A DNA stretch of 64,000 nucleotides from Paenibacillus sp. FSL H8-0537. Lineage in GTDB: Bacteria > Bacillota > Bacilli > Paenibacillales > Paenibacillaceae. The notes beneath the pieces were generated by a model that did no database searches, had not been told where the DNA came from, and saw only the letters and a list, made by a program, of their open reading frames with translations. Made by a program: the position numbers and the translations under genes. Below are positions 26,963 through 36,092 of the stretch, one piece after another; position 1 is the stretch's first letter, and each line of letters starts with the position of its first letter. The stretch covers positions 3,710,001-3,774,000 of the forward strand of contig NZ_CP150290.1 in the NCBI RefSeq assembly GCF_038051995.1. Direction: 5' to 3'.

Positions 26963-27997
26963 CTACGAAAACTCTCGTTTTTTAGATTGCAGCACCGTTG
27001 CCAGGAAAGCGAGTGTCAGCCCTTGGCCCCAGCCTTGAATCCGTTTACAGGATACTCCTTTATAGCCTTCCGCATCATTCATAACAGCCGTACCAGCCGA
27101 TACACCTTGTACAGCGCCATCTTCAGTAATTTGCTCCAAAATGCCGTCAATCGACTTCTGGATGTATTTATTGTACAGCGACCCGAAAGTGAACAAGCCT
27201 ACCCCGATGCCTGCCGAACCGGATGTTTCCTCATAGGAGGCAGGGTCGGTCACAATCGTATGCCAGAGTCCCTTCTCTGATTGCAGGCGCACTAGCGTAG
27301 CTGCCTGATCGCGCAGCGACCCTTCAATAATCATAAAGGATGGGTGCTGTACGGCAATGAGCGGAAGCGCTTTGGCCATCGTAAGCGCAGCCCAGCCATT
27401 GCCGCGTGCCCAGAAAATGCTCGACATATGGTTTTGTGCAATATTATCCCAGCCATGATAATACAAGTTGCTGACAGGGTCTTGCAATACACGCTCATGT
27501 CCATGATATTGCAGCAGTCCGTCCTCCAAATAATCTTCCCGCCCCAGAAGCTCGCCCATGCGAATGAGGAAGTAGCCTGCCATCATCATCGTATCAACCC
27601 ACGCCTGCTCAGGAAAATTGTAGGTTTCAGAATTAACCGTATGCTGAAAAATGCCTTCTGCAAACCGTACCGCATCGTTTTGCAAATAATCTGCCATTTT
27701 AATTGCAATATCTAAATACTTACGGTCATCGGTTGCCTTATATAACGTAATGAGAGCGTGGCCAATGGATACGCCATTAACCGAAAGCTTAGGAAGATCG
27801 TCCTCAAGCTTCTCGTCTACCCATTCTTTTAGCAGCGTTAAGTATTTTTCATTTCCCGTTGCCTCATAAGCTTCACATACGCCGAAGAATGCGACGCCGC
27901 CGGGCCAATCCCAGCCAAAATCCATACGAAACGTACGGTCTACGACTTTATCGATTACTTCACGTATATGCTGTTCATCAAATTGCAGCTGTGGCAT
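26963..27997 (-). CDS. yesR: GH105 unsaturated glucuronyl/rhamnogalacturonyl hydrolase, YesR-like
   Basis: The 344-residue protein lacks a signal peptide. It shows GH105 features: WDWPGGVAFFG near residue 32, SIGHALITLY, PEQAWVDTMMMAGYFL near 133 with the catalytic Asp, FWARGNGWAALTMA and GSAGIGVGLF. It cleaves unsaturated rhamnogalacturonan disaccharide after import. Start ATG 27997 has GAGGAG nine bases upstream. It closes the operon yesO-P-Q-R, the same order as in B. subtilis. About 21-25 percent identity by eye with the YteR-like protein, so not a recent duplicate. Confidence 0.88.
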   Translation of the reverse strand: MPQLQFDEQHIREVIDKVVDRTFRMDFGWDWPGGVAFFGVCEAYEATGNEKYLTLLKEWVDEKLEDDLPKLSVNGVSIGHALITLYKATDDRKYLDIAIKMADYLQNDAVRFAEGIFQHTVNSETYNFPEQAWVDTMMMAGYFLIRMGELLGREDYLEDGLLQYHGHERVLQDPVSNLYYHGWDNIAQNHMSSIFWARGNGWAALTMAKALPLIAVQHPSFMIIEGSLRDQAATLVRLQSEKGLWHTIVTDPASYEETSGSAGIGVGLFTFGSLYNKYIQKSIDGILEQITEDGAVQGVSAGTAVMNDAEGYKGVSCKRIQGWGQGLTLAFLATVLQSKKREFS

Positions 27998-28026
27998 TTC
28001 ACTCGTCTCCTCATTATGCATGATTG

Positions 28027-28863
28027 CTATTTCAACCCGCTTGTGCTTATTCCTTCAACAATATAACGCTGGAATAAGAAGAATACACCTAACACCGGAA
28101 TCAAGCTTACGATCGACATCGCGAACATGGCACCCCAGTTGGATACACTTTCGCTGTCGAGGAACATTTTCAAGCCTAGTGATACGGTATAAGCGCTTGG
28201 TTTATTCAGGTAAAGCAACGGACCCATTAAATCTTCCCAACGCCAGTAGAAGGAAAAGATCGAAGCGGTTGCCAGAGCCGGAATAATAAGCGGCAGAATA
28301 ATTCGTAAAAACAATCCAAACTTCCCAACTCCGTCAATCGTAGCTGCTTCATCCATCTCTCTTGGAATGGTCCGTATAAATTGAACCATCAGGAAGATGA
28401 AAAATGGAACACCGAAGTATTGAGGGACAACAATTGGCGAAATCGTACCAATCCAGCCTAGCTTGGAGAACATAATGTATTGCGGAACAAGTACTACGTC
28501 ATGTGGCAGCATAAGCGTAACCATCATAATAGCGAACCAGATCGCTCTACCCTTAAATTGCAGACGTGCGAAGCCAAAGGCGATAAAAGCGGAAGACAAT
28601 ACCGCTCCAATCGTCGAGAGAATAACGATTTCCAGCGAGTTTGTAATAAAGCTCATGAAAGATTGTCCAGAGGACCCAATCCATCCCGTAACGTAGTTGC
28701 TCCAAATCCATGGATCAGGAATGAGTGAGCTCGATGTTGTAAAAATAAGATTACTAGGCTTAAAGGAGCTCATGAGCAGCCAAATAACAGGATACACCAT
28801 AACGATCGCCAGCAGACCAACAAAAATGTGATAAATCGGCCACTTAAATTTTTTAAGTATCAT
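28027..28863 (-). CDS. yesQ: CUT1 ABC importer permease, YesQ-like
   Basis: The 278-residue protein has six membrane helices and the EAA motif [27 protein letters not shown] near residue 175. The C-terminal [12 protein letters not shown] is typical of MalG-type permeases. It is one of the two channel subunits of the second rhamnogalacturonan-fragment importer. GGAGGCCGC precedes ATG; the start is 2 bases from the previous stop. No ATPase is encoded locally. Confidence 0.9.
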   Translation of the reverse strand: MILKKFKWPIYHIFVGLLAIVMVYPVIWLLMSSFKPSNLIFTTSSSLIPDPWIWSNYVTGWIGSSGQSFMSFITNSLEIVILSTIGAVLSSAFIAFGFARLQFKGRAIWFAIMMVTLMLPHDVVLVPQYIMFSKLGWIGTISPIVVPQYFGVPFFIFLMVQFIRTIPREMDEAATIDGVGKFGLFLRIILPLIIPALATASIFSFYWRWEDLMGPLLYLNKPSAYTVSLGLKMFLDSESVSNWGAMFAMSIVSLIPVLGVFFLFQRYIVEGISTSGLK

Positions 28864-28865
28864 GT

Positions 28866-29768
28866 TTAGCGGCCTCCTTCTGTTTCATAGTGAACCCATA
28901 GCTTGGATGTTGCGAATACTGCCGCTGTCAAAACACCAACGATGATGAGCATAACCCATGCCATAGCCGATGCATAACCCATATCGAAGAATACGAAGGC
29001 TTGACGGAACAGATACAAGGAATACAGCAGCGTGCCATCTAGCGGACCGCCCTCGCCTTTGGAAATAATGTAGGCTGGAACGAAGGTCATGAAAGCACTA
29101 ATTAATTGCATAATCAGATTGAACAAAATAATCGGAGTCAGCATTGGCAACGTGATGCGGAAAAACTTTGTAAAGAAGCCTGCACCATCAACACCGGATG
29201 CTTCATACAATTCAGTCGGGATATTTTTCAGCCCCGCTAGGAAAATCAACATGGAAGAACCAAACTGCCATACCGATAGCGTTACGAGCATAAACAATGC
29301 GGCATTGGGATCACCGAACCAGCGCACGCTGTCTATTCCTATCGAGTTCAGCATCACGTTGATAACCCCTTGATCACCGAACAAGTTCCGCCACATAATC
29401 GATACTGCGACGCTTCCTCCAATAATTGAAGGCAAATAATACACCGTTCTATATAACCCGACAGCTTTCGAGGTTGTATTCAAGATCATAGCGACGAATA
29501 AAGCGAAAATCAGCCGCAGTGGAACACCCAGAAACACGTAAAGCATCGTCACCTTAAGCGATTGCATATAGCGGTCATCCGAGGTAAACATAGAAGTATA
29601 ATTTTCAAGCCCTATCCAGCTCGGCGCGGACAGCAAATCATAATCCGTAAAGGAGAAATAAAGGGACGCAGCCGCAGGTATAAGGGTGAAAATAAGAAAG
29701 CCAATGACAAATGGAGATATAAAGGTATAACCAACGAGATTATTACGCAAGGACAATGATTTCATCAT
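28866..29768 (-). CDS. yesP: CUT1 ABC importer permease, YesP-like
   Basis: The 300-residue protein is a MalF-type permease with six helices ([20 protein letters not shown] first) and EAA motif [25 protein letters not shown] near residue 200. It pairs with the YesQ-like subunit. AGGAG lies before ATG 29768; a second ATG follows immediately. It is the second gene of the yesO-P-Q-R unit. Confidence 0.9.
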   Translation of the reverse strand: MMKSLSLRNNLVGYTFISPFVIGFLIFTLIPAAASLYFSFTDYDLLSAPSWIGLENYTSMFTSDDRYMQSLKVTMLYVFLGVPLRLIFALFVAMILNTTSKAVGLYRTVYYLPSIIGGSVAVSIMWRNLFGDQGVINVMLNSIGIDSVRWFGDPNAALFMLVTLSVWQFGSSMLIFLAGLKNIPTELYEASGVDGAGFFTKFFRITLPMLTPIILFNLIMQLISAFMTFVPAYIISKGEGGPLDGTLLYSLYLFRQAFVFFDMGYASAMAWVMLIIVGVLTAAVFATSKLWVHYETEGGR

Positions 29769-29824
29769 ACCAGCTCCTGCTCCTAGTGAAGTCTATTAAG
29801 TCGGTTTAAGGGAAGGGCGATGGG

Positions 29825-29855
29825 CCATCTTATAAGCTCCATCGCCCGCTTTTCC
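29825..29855 (-). promoter_or_regulatory. stem-loop between binding-protein and permease genes
   Basis: GGGCGATGG and CCATCGCCC form a stem in the 92-base gap between the yesO-like stop and the yesP-like start. The T-tract is weak, so partial termination or 3'-end protection that raises binding-protein mRNA over permease mRNA is likelier than full termination. This reading is inference from other ABC operons. Confidence 0.5.
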
Positions 29856-29860
29856 AACCT

Positions 29861-31180
29861 TTATTTATTTTTTTTCAAAACGTTTTCTGCTTCACTTCTA
29901 AATTTCTTAGCAGCATCCTCTGCCGAAATTTGTCCGTAGTTCAGTTGCTCCGTCAAGCTTTTCAGCGATGCAAATACTTCGATAGCACCGATAGGATCAA
30001 CTGGATCCATTGGGGAGCTGTTTTCTTCCGACCAAGCTACATAATCAAATACTTGAACTTGCTCTGGGGACAATAGCGGTTTAAGCTCTTCTTTAATAAC
30101 ACTGGATACTGGAACGCCACGCTCGCCGAGAATCAGCTTGTTTGCATCTGCATCGTTAACGAAGAAGTTGATAAATTTAGCTGCTTCTTCCTTCGCTTTC
30201 GAGTTTTTGGAAATCGAGAAGAACATGCTTGGCTTCAGGTACAAGCCTTCTTTAGCGCCTGGGTTCAGCATTGAAGCAATTTTCATCGGACGGTTCACCG
30301 CTTGCTGAAGGGCAACAAACTGGTTGGACCACTGCCACACGCCGACTTGCGTGCCTTTTACCGTCATATCATCCTCAACACCCTTAATTTGAGCGAGTGT
30401 ATCTGGAGTTGGCGCTGCGCCGGATTTCACGAGATCCGCCAGTTTGCCAAAGAAATCTACGAACAATTGGTCATCTTCATAGCCTAGTCCATTGCCTGCT
30501 TCATTATAAAGCTTCTTGCCAACTGTACGGAGGTAGTAGCCGAAGAATACTTCTGCGCGCATGCCGCCGTCGATGTAAATGCCGTTCTCTTTCGCTTTCG
30601 CCGCCATGGACAGATAATCATCCCACGACCAATTTTCCGGGATGCTGTCTACGCCAGCTTTAGCAAGTGTTGCCGGATCGTAATGGAAACCTAGAGAGTT
30701 GACGCCAAGGTTCATCCCATACACGCCATCGCCCAATTTACCACCGTTCAAAGCATTTTCAGAAATGTTTGTTACATCAATTTCTTTGCCGAAGTAAGGT
30801 GTAAGGTCTGCTAGCTGGTCTTTACCTGCATACTGTGCATAATAGCCAGTATCAATTTGCATAATGTCTGGAAGCTCATTAGCTGCCGCTTGCGGAGCGA
30901 TTTTTTTCCAATAGTCATCGTAGTTTGCATATTCCACTTCAATCGTTACATTTGGATTTTTTGTTTTATAAAGGTCAATGACTTTTTTCGTGTATTCGTG
31001 ACGTGTTTCAGAGCCCCACCATGACATGCGAAGTGTTATCGGCTTATCGCCGCCACCGCTGTTCGTACCTGTATTTGTGCCTGTTCCCGAATTCGTTCCT
31101 GCGTTGCTGCCACAAGCGGTAGCCAGCATGAGTGCGGACGCCATGAGGGCGAGAACAACTTTTTTAGCTTGCTTCTTCAT
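29861..31180 (-). CDS. yesO: rhamnogalacturonan-fragment-binding lipoprotein, YesO-like
   Basis: The 439-residue protein has a signal peptide with lipobox ATAC (Cys near residue 23), a Gly/Thr/Asn-rich linker (GTNTGTNSGG) and a family 1 sugar-binding domain starting ITLRMSWWGSE. Anchored outside the membrane, it presents sugar to YesP/YesQ. AAGGGGGAA precedes ATG. Its own promoter lies at 31235-31263 and the two-component genes yesM-yesN lie immediately upstream, as in B. subtilis. Confidence 0.9.
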   Translation of the reverse strand: MKKQAKKVVLALMASALMLATACGSNAGTNSGTGTNTGTNSGGGDKPITLRMSWWGSETRHEYTKKVIDLYKTKNPNVTIEVEYANYDDYWKKIAPQAAANELPDIMQIDTGYYAQYAGKDQLADLTPYFGKEIDVTNISENALNGGKLGDGVYGMNLGVNSLGFHYDPATLAKAGVDSIPENWSWDDYLSMAAKAKENGIYIDGGMRAEVFFGYYLRTVGKKLYNEAGNGLGYEDDQLFVDFFGKLADLVKSGAAPTPDTLAQIKGVEDDMTVKGTQVGVWQWSNQFVALQQAVNRPMKIASMLNPGAKEGLYLKPSMFFSISKNSKAKEEAAKFINFFVNDADANKLILGERGVPVSSVIKEELKPLLSPEQVQVFDYVAWSEENSSPMDPVDPIGAIEVFASLKSLTEQLNYGQISAEDAAKKFRSEAENVLKKNK

Positions 31181-31234
31181 TTCGTATTCCCCCTTATTTC
31201 TTCTTAGTGATTATTTATCTTGCTTACAAATCAA

Positions 31235-31263
31235 ATTATAGCGTTTTGTATGCGTTTTCTTAA
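31235..31263 (-). promoter_or_regulatory. promoter of yesOPQR with overlapping cre-like site
   Basis: On the minus strand TTAAGA (31263-31258), 17 bases, TATAAT (31240-31235). The spacer contains AGAAAACGCATACA (31260-31247), one mismatch from the B. subtilis cre consensus WTGNAANCGNWNNCW, so glucose repression by CcpA is plausible. Confidence 0.5.
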
Positions 31264-31282
31264 TAAAGAAAACCGCTTTTTT

Positions 31283-31323
31283 TGTTAAAAAAACAGAGAT
31301 CACTATACGGTTATAGTGATCTC
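31283..31323 (-). terminator. intrinsic terminator overlapping the end of yesN
   Basis: The perfect stem GAGATCACTATA (31296-31307) with TATAGTGATCTC (31312-31323) is followed on the minus strand by a T-run. The yesN stop codon (31311-31313) falls inside the hairpin. Confidence 0.8.
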
Positions 31324-32867
31324 TTGTAGTCGGATGGCGTGTAGCCGGTATGTTTTTTAAAAACTTGGCTGAAATATTGCGGGTTATCACCGAAGCCGAA
31401 ACGCTCCGCCAGCTCGAATACTCTAACGTCCTCCGTCCGCACAATTTCCTCCATCGCCTTCTCCACACGCAGCTTCATGACGTAGGCTGAAAAACGCTCG
31501 CCCGTTTCTTTTTTGAATAGTTTTCCTAAATAATCAGCATTCATATATAAAATTTCATTGGCTACCCAGTTGAGTGACAATGCCGGATCAGCTATGTTCG
31601 ATGCGATAACCTCAATCATCTTTTTAATAACCGTCGATTGCTTGCTGGAAAATGAATCAAAATTCGCCTCGCAGATGTCTTTAGCCGCCTGGCTCACGAA
31701 AGCTTCAATAGCCTTCAGCGTCTCCAGCTCATCAAGTCGTGCCAGCATTTGCAAATAATCGTTTAAGCGTTCCGGTGTACTTTGCCGAGCAATTGAAACG
31801 AAGAGCGGAATGACATATGATTTCGTCAGCACCGTATCCATGCGCTGATCGGCGAGCAATTGAAAAAAACGGCCCAGTTCCTCGCTCGCTGCTTCCCAGT
31901 TTCCCGCTTTAAGCTCCATGCCGAGCTGCTCCTCGTCATAGTCAAAGCTCGAAAGCCGCGCCGCTGCTGCGGTTGAAAGATCCTGTGGCGTAATAATCGC
32001 CCCCTCCCCTACATGAAAGCGGAAGTTCAGGCATTCAAGCGTCTCACGGTACATTTTGCGTGCATCGGTAATTTCTCCGGCGCCGCTGACGGCAATCGTC
32101 GTTTCAAGCTTATAAAAATCAGTGAAGGTGCACTTCATGCCCGATAGCCGGGAGAACAGCTGCTCCTGCTGCTCCGTTTCCTGAATAAGCAGCAGGACGT
32201 GACGACCAATCGTTGTACTAAGCAGAACAATCTCCTCGCCAAGCTTTTCCTCGGCAATGTTCGTCAGCGCAAAAATATGCTCGTATTCAAACATTCCTTC
32301 CACCTGCATCAATATGAGTCTGATTGGCAAAGTCTCATGCGAAATATGAAACATCCTGCGGTACGTATCCCAATCGCGCTTGCCATATGTTTTATTCGTA
32401 ACCAGCTCTTTAAGAAATTGCGCTTTCGCATGAGGAAGCACTCTGGTCAGCTCGCTTTGAATCGTTTGAACGAATTGATGCTGCGTGAGCTGCGACTGGA
32501 GTTCTTCGATAACTTCAGTAAGCGCCTCCGTAATCTTCGTCTCATTACAAGGCTTAAGCAGATAATGCTTGACCCCATAAGTCATCGCAGTACGTGCATA
32601 GTCAAATTCACTAAACCCAGAAAGCAAAATGAATGCAATTTGGGGATACAGCTCTTTCACCCGTTCTACGAGCTGAAGACCATCCATGCCTGGCATCTTA
32701 ATATCTGAAATAATAATATCAGGCTGTTGTTCTTCCATGAAAGTCAACGCTTCCAGGCCATTTCTGGCTGTGCCGATTAACTCTGCCCCAGAGCTTGTCC
32801 ACGGTACAATTTGTGAAATCCCTTCCAAAATAATACGTTCATCGTCTACTAACAGCACTTTGAACAA
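31311..32867 (-). CDS. yesN: AraC-type response regulator, YesN-like
   Basis: The 518-residue protein starts with a receiver domain (LLVDDERIILEGI, phosphoacceptor Asp in IISDIKMPGMDG near residue 55, Lys in LLKPCN near 105), has a long middle region, and ends in an AraC helix-turn-helix pair (LSLNWVANEILYMNADYLGKLFKK; VFELAERFGFGDNPQYFSQVFKK). It responds to the YesM-like kinase and should activate yesOPQR. Start is TTG 32867, one base after the yesM stop, with AAGGA five bases upstream. Confidence 0.92.
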   Translation of the reverse strand: MFKVLLVDDERIILEGISQIVPWTSSGAELIGTARNGLEALTFMEEQQPDIIISDIKMPGMDGLQLVERVKELYPQIAFILLSGFSEFDYARTAMTYGVKHYLLKPCNETKITEALTEVIEELQSQLTQHQFVQTIQSELTRVLPHAKAQFLKELVTNKTYGKRDWDTYRRMFHISHETLPIRLILMQVEGMFEYEHIFALTNIAEEKLGEEIVLLSTTIGRHVLLLIQETEQQEQLFSRLSGMKCTFTDFYKLETTIAVSGAGEITDARKMYRETLECLNFRFHVGEGAIITPQDLSTAAAARLSSFDYDEEQLGMELKAGNWEAASEELGRFFQLLADQRMDTVLTKSYVIPLFVSIARQSTPERLNDYLQMLARLDELETLKAIEAFVSQAAKDICEANFDSFSSKQSTVIKKMIEVIASNIADPALSLNWVANEILYMNADYLGKLFKKETGERFSAYVMKLRVEKAMEEIVRTEDVRVFELAERFGFGDNPQYFSQVFKKHTGYTPSDYKRSL

Positions 32868-32868
32868 G

Positions 32869-34617
32869 CTAATCCTTCCTTTCGTAAGGCAGCTTCAGGC
32901 TGACCGCCGCCCCTTCATTCGGCTGGCTGCTCACATGAAGGCCATATTCCTCGCCATACAACAGCTTAATACGCTCATCAATATTTCGCAGTCCAAGCCC
33001 GGTTCCTTTCGCCCTCGCTTCGCCGCTTAACAGCTTATCTGCATACGCTTGCTCCATGCCAGGCCCGTTATCCCGTACAACGATATACAGGTACTCTTCC
33101 TCTGTATAAGCCTGAATGCTAATGGTACAGCTGTCAATCATTTCTTCCAATCCATAATGAATGGCATTTTCAATCAGCGGCTGCAGCGCCAGCTTTGGCA
33201 AGCCACAAGTGAGCAGTTCAGCCGGAACATCAAGCTTGAAATCAAGGCGCTCCTCGAAACGAAACGTTTGAATCGTAATGTAATGATTGACGATTTCCAG
33301 CTCCGTCCGCAGTGGAATAATCGACTCTTTCAAGTTGATCGACGTGCGAAGCAAGGAGCCGAGCGCCTCCACCATTTGTGAAATTTGCAGCTGATTGCTC
33401 ATTTTAGCGCTCCAGTTAATCGAATCCAGTGTATTGTACAAGAAATGTGGATTAATGTTCGCCTGCAGCGCCTTGAACTGCGTATCCTTGATCGCGAGCT
33501 GCTTGACATAGTTTTCATGAATGAGCTCATTGATTCGCTCGACCATAATACGGAAGTTTCGCTGCATTTGGCCTACCTCATCCATCGCAAGCGCCCGCTC
33601 CGCCGGGTCCTCTACATAATCGAAATACCCCAATTGAATGCGCTTCATATTGGCATTAAGCCGTTCAATCGGCTTGGTGATGCCATTAGCAACCCGCAGC
33701 GCAAATATGCCCGATATAATAAACAGCAAGCCAAAAGCCGCAATAACGAAATTTTTGACCCAAACCACATTGCGAAAAATATCATCAAACGAGATGATTG
33801 TATAATAATACCAATTCATTCGATTGGACGCGACGTAGGTGACAAAAAAGGAATTGCCTTCCCGCTCCATAATGCGGTATCCACTGGACCCTGCTGTCAA
33901 ACTTAAGAGCTCTTCAATGGAAAAAATAGCATTGTCCGGATATATTAATTCCGCACCTCTGGCAATCATCATATTGGCTCCACTGCTGTCAAGTCCGGCT
34001 GACAAGTCATGAAACAACTTAACCGCATCTACGCGCACAACAATGGTGCCTAAATAATCCATATCCAAATTTTTATAGCTGCGAATTTCACGGGCTGCCG
34101 ACAACGCACTGTCACTTTCGCCAGGCGCCACCCACGTATTGCCCCCTTCATTTCGCTTCGTCTCCAGCTTAAGCCGCTCCAGTCTTGCACTGGATAAATT
34201 TATCGTTCGAACGCCGGTTGCATATGCCTTGTCATGCACATCATATAGCTGAACGGAATGAATGTATTTATCCAAACCACCTAAATTAACGACGCGGTCC
34301 TGAATATTGACTTGAAGCACGTAATTATCGTATTCTGTTCCACCGCTCTTAATGGTCCGCAAATATTCCTGTACTTTGGTGTCTGTTGCAATCGTATAGG
34401 ACAACTGCTCGATTTTTCGAAGCTCATTCTCAATGCTTACAGCTGAGAGACTTAACGCTTTGGCAGATTGCTCATAGATTTTCTGATCGTAGATGTCGAA
34501 GGCATATTGCTGAAGAACGCCGCCAAGAACCGCAACGGTTAGGAGGACGGCGGAGAGGAGAAGGAACAGCTTATGTTTAATACGCAAATTCGCATAAAGC
34601 GCTCTCATATTACGCAA
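32869..34617 (-). CDS. yesM: sensor histidine kinase, YesM-like
   Basis: From TTG 34617 the protein has 582 residues. It has a membrane helix near 15-35, a large extracytoplasmic dCache-like domain, a second helix near 285, HAMP, a His_kinase domain (INPHFLYNTLDSINW, phosphorylated His) near 395 and an HATPase (LQPLIENAIHYGLE; DNGPGM; GTGLGLRNI). It senses an extracellular pectin-derived signal for YesN. AAGGGGGC lies 7 bases before the TTG and 17 before the first later ATG (34608), favouring TTG. An earlier GTG/ATG at 34668 has no proper Shine-Dalgarno spacing. Confidence 0.9.
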   Translation of the reverse strand: MRNMRALYANLRIKHKLFLLLSAVLLTVAVLGGVLQQYAFDIYDQKIYEQSAKALSLSAVSIENELRKIEQLSYTIATDTKVQEYLRTIKSGGTEYDNYVLQVNIQDRVVNLGGLDKYIHSVQLYDVHDKAYATGVRTINLSSARLERLKLETKRNEGGNTWVAPGESDSALSAAREIRSYKNLDMDYLGTIVVRVDAVKLFHDLSAGLDSSGANMMIARGAELIYPDNAIFSIEELLSLTAGSSGYRIMEREGNSFFVTYVASNRMNWYYYTIISFDDIFRNVVWVKNFVIAAFGLLFIISGIFALRVANGITKPIERLNANMKRIQLGYFDYVEDPAERALAMDEVGQMQRNFRIMVERINELIHENYVKQLAIKDTQFKALQANINPHFLYNTLDSINWSAKMSNQLQISQMVEALGSLLRTSINLKESIIPLRTELEIVNHYITIQTFRFEERLDFKLDVPAELLTCGLPKLALQPLIENAIHYGLEEMIDSCTISIQAYTEEEYLYIVVRDNGPGMEQAYADKLLSGEARAKGTGLGLRNIDERIKLLYGEEYGLHVSSQPNEGAAVSLKLPYERKD

Positions 34618-34683
34618 AGGAACTGCCCCCTTATCGACAATAAGCGCCCCGGTTGGAGCGCTCATCACCTATTGCTTCTATTT

Positions 34684-35706
34684 CTAGGCCTTGCGATACT
34701 TTAAATACAATGTAATTTCGTCGCGATTGTGGAATAACTGCTTTGCCCTCTCTATCGTAAAAGCGGAGCTGAGCCGCTCTGACACATCTCGAATCGTTTG
34801 CAGCGGTTTGCGGTGCATGAGCTTAATTGTAATAATCGCTGTAGCTTCACGCGCCAATGACTGCTGCAGGTCAAGCACGAGCCTGCTCATTTGCATGGGG
34901 CTCCAGCTCATATCGCAGACGAGCAAATCATAGGCTTCTGCGGGCAGCTTCACATCCGACGCATTACGCTTATGATAAGTCAAAGCGTAATGTCCATTCA
35001 ACGAAGGATGCAGCTCGCCAGGATCGACGGCCGTTACTCGAAGGCCACGCTCCAGCAGCAGCGATGTCCAGCCTCCCGGTGCTGCACCTATATCCAGCGC
35101 TTGCTGGAATGTTTCATAATTCAGACCGAACTCCCGCTCCGCTTCAAGCAGCTTGAACTTTGCACGGGAAATTTGTCCTTCCTCCCGTTGAAAACGCACA
35201 GCGCCACCCGGCCAATCAGACAACATCTCGCCTGGTGTGCCACAGCCTACATAAAGCTGCCCGGCTGCTGCGTATATTGCAATAATCATATCTGGCTTTT
35301 GCCTCGCTGATTCGGCACCGATTTCTTCGAGTACCGCATCCAGCACCGCTTTCGTATCCGCCGCAGAATATGGGTAGACGGTTATCTTCGCCTTGCGCAA
35401 ATGAATCGATACCTGCTTGTCCACAAAAGAAAGCTGCGCATTCCGCACAACCCTGGACAGCTCTTCCAAATCATCCGCATTGCCGCTCGTCTCAATGACA
35501 CGGTCAACCGGCTGCAAATGCCGCAAAAAAATCGGCAGCTGCCGCAGAACCGCTTCCAAGGTTTCTTCCCTTGAAAGCGGACTTTCAAATAAAAACACTT
35601 CACCAGCCGCAAGCTGTGTCACTTTCAGCTGGCCTAATAAACGCCTCAGCTCTTCGACCGCATAGGCAGCATATCCTTGATTAGCCGTACCAATCCACCG
35701 GCTCAT
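34684..35706 (-). CDS. RlmM/FtsJ-type SAM-dependent RNA methyltransferase
   Basis: The 340-residue protein has an N-terminal THUMP-like region and a C-terminal RrmJ/FtsJ Rossmann domain with SAM motif ALDIGAAPGGWTSLLLERG near residue 205 and LLVCDMSWSPMQM near 258. This architecture is that of RlmM, which methylates the 2'-O of a cytidine in 23S rRNA; the exact target here is uncertain. GGAGGTGGC precedes ATG. It is the last gene of a likely unit with Fpg and the small receiver-like protein. Confidence 0.82.
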   Translation of the reverse strand: MSRWIGTANQGYAAYAVEELRRLLGQLKVTQLAAGEVFLFESPLSREETLEAVLRQLPIFLRHLQPVDRVIETSGNADDLEELSRVVRNAQLSFVDKQVSIHLRKAKITVYPYSAADTKAVLDAVLEEIGAESARQKPDMIIAIYAAAGQLYVGCGTPGEMLSDWPGGAVRFQREEGQISRAKFKLLEAEREFGLNYETFQQALDIGAAPGGWTSLLLERGLRVTAVDPGELHPSLNGHYALTYHKRNASDVKLPAEAYDLLVCDMSWSPMQMSRLVLDLQQSLAREATAIITIKLMHRKPLQTIRDVSERLSSAFTIERAKQLFHNRDEITLYLKYRKA

Positions 35707-35736
35707 AACGCCACCTCCCTAACATCACACAAACCT

Positions 35737-36069
35737 TTACAATGAAGCAATTTCCTCCAGCAGCGAGAACGGCATCGGCCCATTATGCACTTTCGTTTCC
35801 TTCGGTGCATGGGCGTACAGCATCTGGTACATTTGTACCCGCCCTGCTGCGCTGGAGGTGTGCAGGAAAACCTGCTTCGGATAACGTCCCGTGCTCACCA
35901 TATGGCGAACAACCTCCGCACCCGTATCCTGGTTCCAGCCCAAATCATAATCAAGAGATAAAATATCAATGTCTTCCGTGTCAATGATTTGTTTGCATTG
36001 CTGAGCTGTCAAAGCCAGTACAAATCCTTTTGGGCAATGCCTGTAATCGTCTAAAAAAAGATGAATCAT
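35737..36069 (-). CDS. small receiver-like protein (cyclic-phosphate processing receiver type)
   Basis: The 110-residue protein opens IHLFLDDYRHCPKGF and has DILSLDYDLGWNQDTGAEVV near residue 37 and VFLHTSSAAGR near 67. This matches the single-domain receiver-like family described computationally as cyclic-phosphate processing receiver domains (double Asp at the start, LDYDLG, HT/S). The natural role is unproven; nucleotide or RNA-end processing has been proposed for the family. GGGGGAATC is 6 bases before ATG 36069. Its stop is 30 bases from the methyltransferase start. Confidence 0.65.
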   Translation of the reverse strand: MIHLFLDDYRHCPKGFVLALTAQQCKQIIDTEDIDILSLDYDLGWNQDTGAEVVRHMVSTGRYPKQVFLHTSSAAGRVQMYQMLYAHAPKETKVHNGPMPFSLLEEIASL

Positions 36070-36092
36070 GAACGATTCCCCCGTTCGCGATT

